Below are positions 5,970 to 7,561 of a DNA stretch of 7,561 bases, piece by piece. The notes below the pieces were generated by a model. The model saw only the letters and a list, made by a program, of their open reading frames with translations. It did no database searches and was not told the origin of the DNA. The DNA comes from Alphaproteobacteria bacterium. Its GTDB lineage: Bacteria > Pseudomonadota > Alphaproteobacteria > ATCC43930 > CGMCC-115725. The number at the start of each line of letters is the position of its first letter. The first letter of the stretch is position 1. The stretch spans positions 1 through 7,561 of the forward strand of contig JAGWIH010000106.1 of the NCBI GenBank assembly GCA_028866355.1, read 5' to 3'. A program made the position numbers and the translations under genes.

Positions 5970-6668
5970 ATGGCCGAAGTCACGGTCCGCGCCGCGGATG
6001 GCGGCAGCTTTTCCGGTTATCTCGCGACGCCCAAATCCGGCAAGGGTCCGGGTGTCGTCGTCATTCAGGAAATTTTCGGCGTCAACGAAGTGATGCGTCA
6101 GATCACCGACGGCCTCGCTGGCCAGGGCTTCACCGCGTTCTGTCCCGATCTGTTCTGGCGCTTCAAGCCGGGGATTCAAATCACCGACAAGACCGAGGCC
6201 GAATGGAAACAGGCGGTCGGCTATTTCCAGCGCTTCGACGTCGACAAGGGCGTCGACGATTTGAAGGCCGCGCTGGCCGAGCTGCGCAATCATCCGGCGT
6301 GCAAAGACAAGGTTGGCGCGGTCGGTTTCTGCCTCGGCGGCAAGCTCGCCTATCTCATGGCGACGCGCACCGACGTCGATTGCAGCGTCGGCTATTACGG
6401 CGTCGGCATCCAGGACGCGCTCGGCGAGGCCAAGAACATCAAGGGCTCGCTGTTGCTGCACATCGCCGGCAAGGACGAATTCGTGCCGCCGCCGGCGCAG
6501 GAAAAGATCCACGCCGGCCTCAAAGGCAATTCGCACGTGACGATGTACGACTATCCCGATTGCGGCCATGCCTTTGCCCGGCCCGGCGGCGCGCATTGGA
6601 ATCAGAAAGCCGCCGATCAGGCCGGCAAACGCAGCCTCGAATTCTTCCGCCGCCATCTCGGCGGCTGA
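5970..6668 (+). CDS. Dienelactone hydrolase family protein
   Basis: The 232-residue alpha/beta hydrolase matches carboxymethylenebutenolidase in length and active site. The nucleophile is Cys121 in VGFCLGGK, the acid is Asp169 in AGKDEFVPP, and the base is His200 in DCGHAFARPGG. Glu34 in IQEIFGVN corresponds to the glutamate that gates the cysteine in the Pseudomonas enzyme. Arg88 and Arg204 are candidates for the substrate-carboxylate-binding arginines. The family hydrolyses dienelactone to maleylacetate in ortho cleavage of chlorocatechols, but many chromosomal members have other or unknown substrates. No chlorocatechol dioxygenase or maleylacetate reductase is visible here. The protein is probably cytoplasmic. 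The ATG at 5970 has GGAGG four bases upstream; the reading can extend to 5910, but those codons are not family-like. It is followed after 34 bases by a quinone oxidoreductase gene, likely co-transcribed. Confidence 0.92.
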   Translation: MAEVTVRAADGGSFSGYLATPKSGKGPGVVVIQEIFGVNEVMRQITDGLAGQGFTAFCPDLFWRFKPGIQITDKTEAEWKQAVGYFQRFDVDKGVDDLKAALAELRNHPACKDKVGAVGFCLGGKLAYLMATRTDVDCSVGYYGVGIQDALGEAKNIKGSLLLHIAGKDEFVPPPAQEKIHAGLKGNSHVTMYDYPDCGHAFARPGGAHWNQKAADQAGKRSLEFFRRHLGG

Positions 6669-6702
6669 GCAATCCACACCCCGAACGCGAAGGAGACGAC
6701 CG

Positions 6703-7561
6703 ATGCCGCATGCCATCCGCTTTCACCAGAACGGCGGGCCAGAAGTCCTCAAATGGGAAGAGGTCCAGGTCGGCAAGCCCGGCCCCGGCGAGGCGCGCGT
6801 GCGCCATACCGCCGTCGGCTTGAACTTCATGGACATCTACAACCGCACCGGCATCTATCCCTCGCCGCTGCCGAGCGGCATCGGCGCCGAAGGCGCGGGC
6901 GTGATCGAGGAAGTCGGGCCGGGCGTCAGCGATCTCAAGGCCGGCGACCGTGTCGCTTATGGCAATGGGCCGCTCGGCGCCTATTCCGAAATCCGCGTCA
7001 TGCCGGCCGATCGCCTGCTCGCGCTGCCGAAGGGCATCGACGACAAGATTGCGGCGGCGATGATGCTCAAGGGACTCACCGCGCAATACCTGCTGCGCCG
7101 CACCTACCGCGTCAAATCCGGCGACACCATCCTGTTCCATGCCGCCGCTGGCGGCGTCGGTCTGATCGCGGGCCAATGGGCGAAACATCTGGGCGCGACC
7201 GTGATCGGCACGGTGTCGAGCGACGACAAGGCCAAGCTCGCCAAGGCGCATGGCTACGACCACGTCATCAACTACACCAAGGAAGATTTCCAGAAGCGCG
7301 TGGTCGAGATCACCGGCGGCAAGAAGGTGCCGGTGGTTTACGATTCCGTCGGCAAGGACACGTTCATGAAATCGCTCGACTGCCTGGCGCCACTCGGCGT
7401 CTGCGCCCTGTTCGGCGCCAGCTCGGGCGCGCCCGAACCGCTCAATCTCGGCCTGCTGTCGCAGAAGGGCTCGCTCTATGTGACGCGGCCGACGCTCAAC
7501 ACCTATTGCGCCAAGCGCGAGGATCTGGTCGCCGGCGCCAAGGAATTGTTCGAGGTGGTGG
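6703..7561 (+). CDS. qor: Quinone oxidoreductase, zeta-crystallin type (3' partial)
   Basis: The gene runs off the window end after 286 codons; family members have about 325 residues, so roughly the last 40 are missing. The protein is a zinc-free medium-chain dehydrogenase/reductase. The N-terminal GroES-like part holds NFMDIYNRTGIYP (41-53) and GAEGAGVIEEVGPGV. The Rossmann part holds a segment at 140-161 (GDTILFHAAAGGVGLIAGQW then AK) that fits the quinone oxidoreductase/zeta-crystallin signature, including the GGVG nucleotide-binding turn (150-153). The absence of the zinc-ligand cysteines and histidine of alcohol dehydrogenases supports this subclass. It would reduce quinones or other enones with NAD(P)H in the cytoplasm, limiting reactive carbonyl or redox stress. 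AGGAG at 6691-6695 lies seven bases before the ATG. It follows the dienelactone hydrolase by 34 bases, suggesting a shared transcript. The symbol is given by family. Confidence 0.93.
   Translation, partial: MPHAIRFHQNGGPEVLKWEEVQVGKPGPGEARVRHTAVGLNFMDIYNRTGIYPSPLPSGIGAEGAGVIEEVGPGVSDLKAGDRVAYGNGPLGAYSEIRVMPADRLLALPKGIDDKIAAAMMLKGLTAQYLLRRTYRVKSGDTILFHAAAGGVGLIAGQWAKHLGATVIGTVSSDDKAKLAKAHGYDHVINYTKEDFQKRVVEITGGKKVPVVYDSVGKDTFMKSLDCLAPLGVCALFGASSGAPEPLNLGLLSQKGSLYVTRPTLNTYCAKREDLVAGAKELFEVV

Noticed and set aside
5499..6716. A 405-codon open frame on the minus strand, opposite the SGNH and dienelactone hydrolase genes
   Set aside because: It has no family resemblance and is explained as the antisense shadow of two genes with intact catalytic motifs on the plus strand.
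6520..7263. A 247-codon open frame on the minus strand at the quinone oxidoreductase
   Set aside because: The plus strand here encodes a clear zeta-crystallin signature with a good ribosome site; the minus-strand reading shows no domain.
1..7561. Search for mobile elements, CRISPR arrays, tRNA or rRNA genes, toxin-antitoxin pairs or defence genes
   Set aside because: No terminal inverted repeats, transposase, spaced direct repeats, cloverleaf or defence-type domains were seen; the window reads as ordinary chromosomal metabolism and stress genes.

Overview
The window is high-GC DNA with tightly packed genes and good Shine-Dalgarno sites. Protein families and gene style suggest an alphaproteobacterium, possibly Hyphomicrobiales or Rhodospirillales; this is an impression from composition and gene content, not a phylogenetic result. 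It looks like chromosomal DNA. I see no tRNA, rRNA, insertion sequence, CRISPR array, phage gene or integration site.

Layout. Positions 1-105 hold no recognisable gene. A two-domain vicinal-oxygen-chelate protein resembling type I extradiol ring-cleavage dioxygenases (118-1026, +) runs tail to tail, with a 15-base gap, into an EamA/DMT-family membrane transporter (1042-2004, -). The transporter is divergent from a CGNR zinc-finger/ABATE-type putative regulator (2109-2774, +). The 104 bases between them carry a near-consensus sigma-70 promoter for the transporter and two equally spaced AACC-N8-GGTT inverted repeats that look like operators. From the regulator onward every gene is on the + strand with short gaps or overlap: a DUF255/YyaL-type thioredoxin-fold protein (2815-4830), a methylated-DNA-protein cysteine methyltransferase that starts 58 bases inside it (4773-5279), a small SGNH/GDSL hydrolase (5304-5894), a dienelactone hydrolase family protein (5970-6668), and a zeta-crystallin-type quinone oxidoreductase cut by the window end (6703-7561).

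How they may work together. The CGNR protein probably controls the divergent transporter and itself through the shared intergenic sites. The next three genes (DUF255, methyltransferase, SGNH hydrolase) are spaced like an operon, and DUF255 and the methyltransferase are probably translationally coupled. Dienelactone hydrolase and quinone oxidoreductase look like a second pair or the end of the same unit. A common theme of stress response, alkylation repair and detoxification is plausible but inferred. The extradiol dioxygenase (meta cleavage) and dienelactone hydrolase (classically ortho cleavage of chlorocatechols) do not form one known pathway, so I do not call this a degradation cluster.

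No clearly new system is visible. The best leads are the paired operator-like sites at 2049-2106, the methyltransferase start signals embedded in the DUF255 C-terminal cysteine motif, and an in-frame A-AAA-AAG heptamer in the dioxygenase gene.
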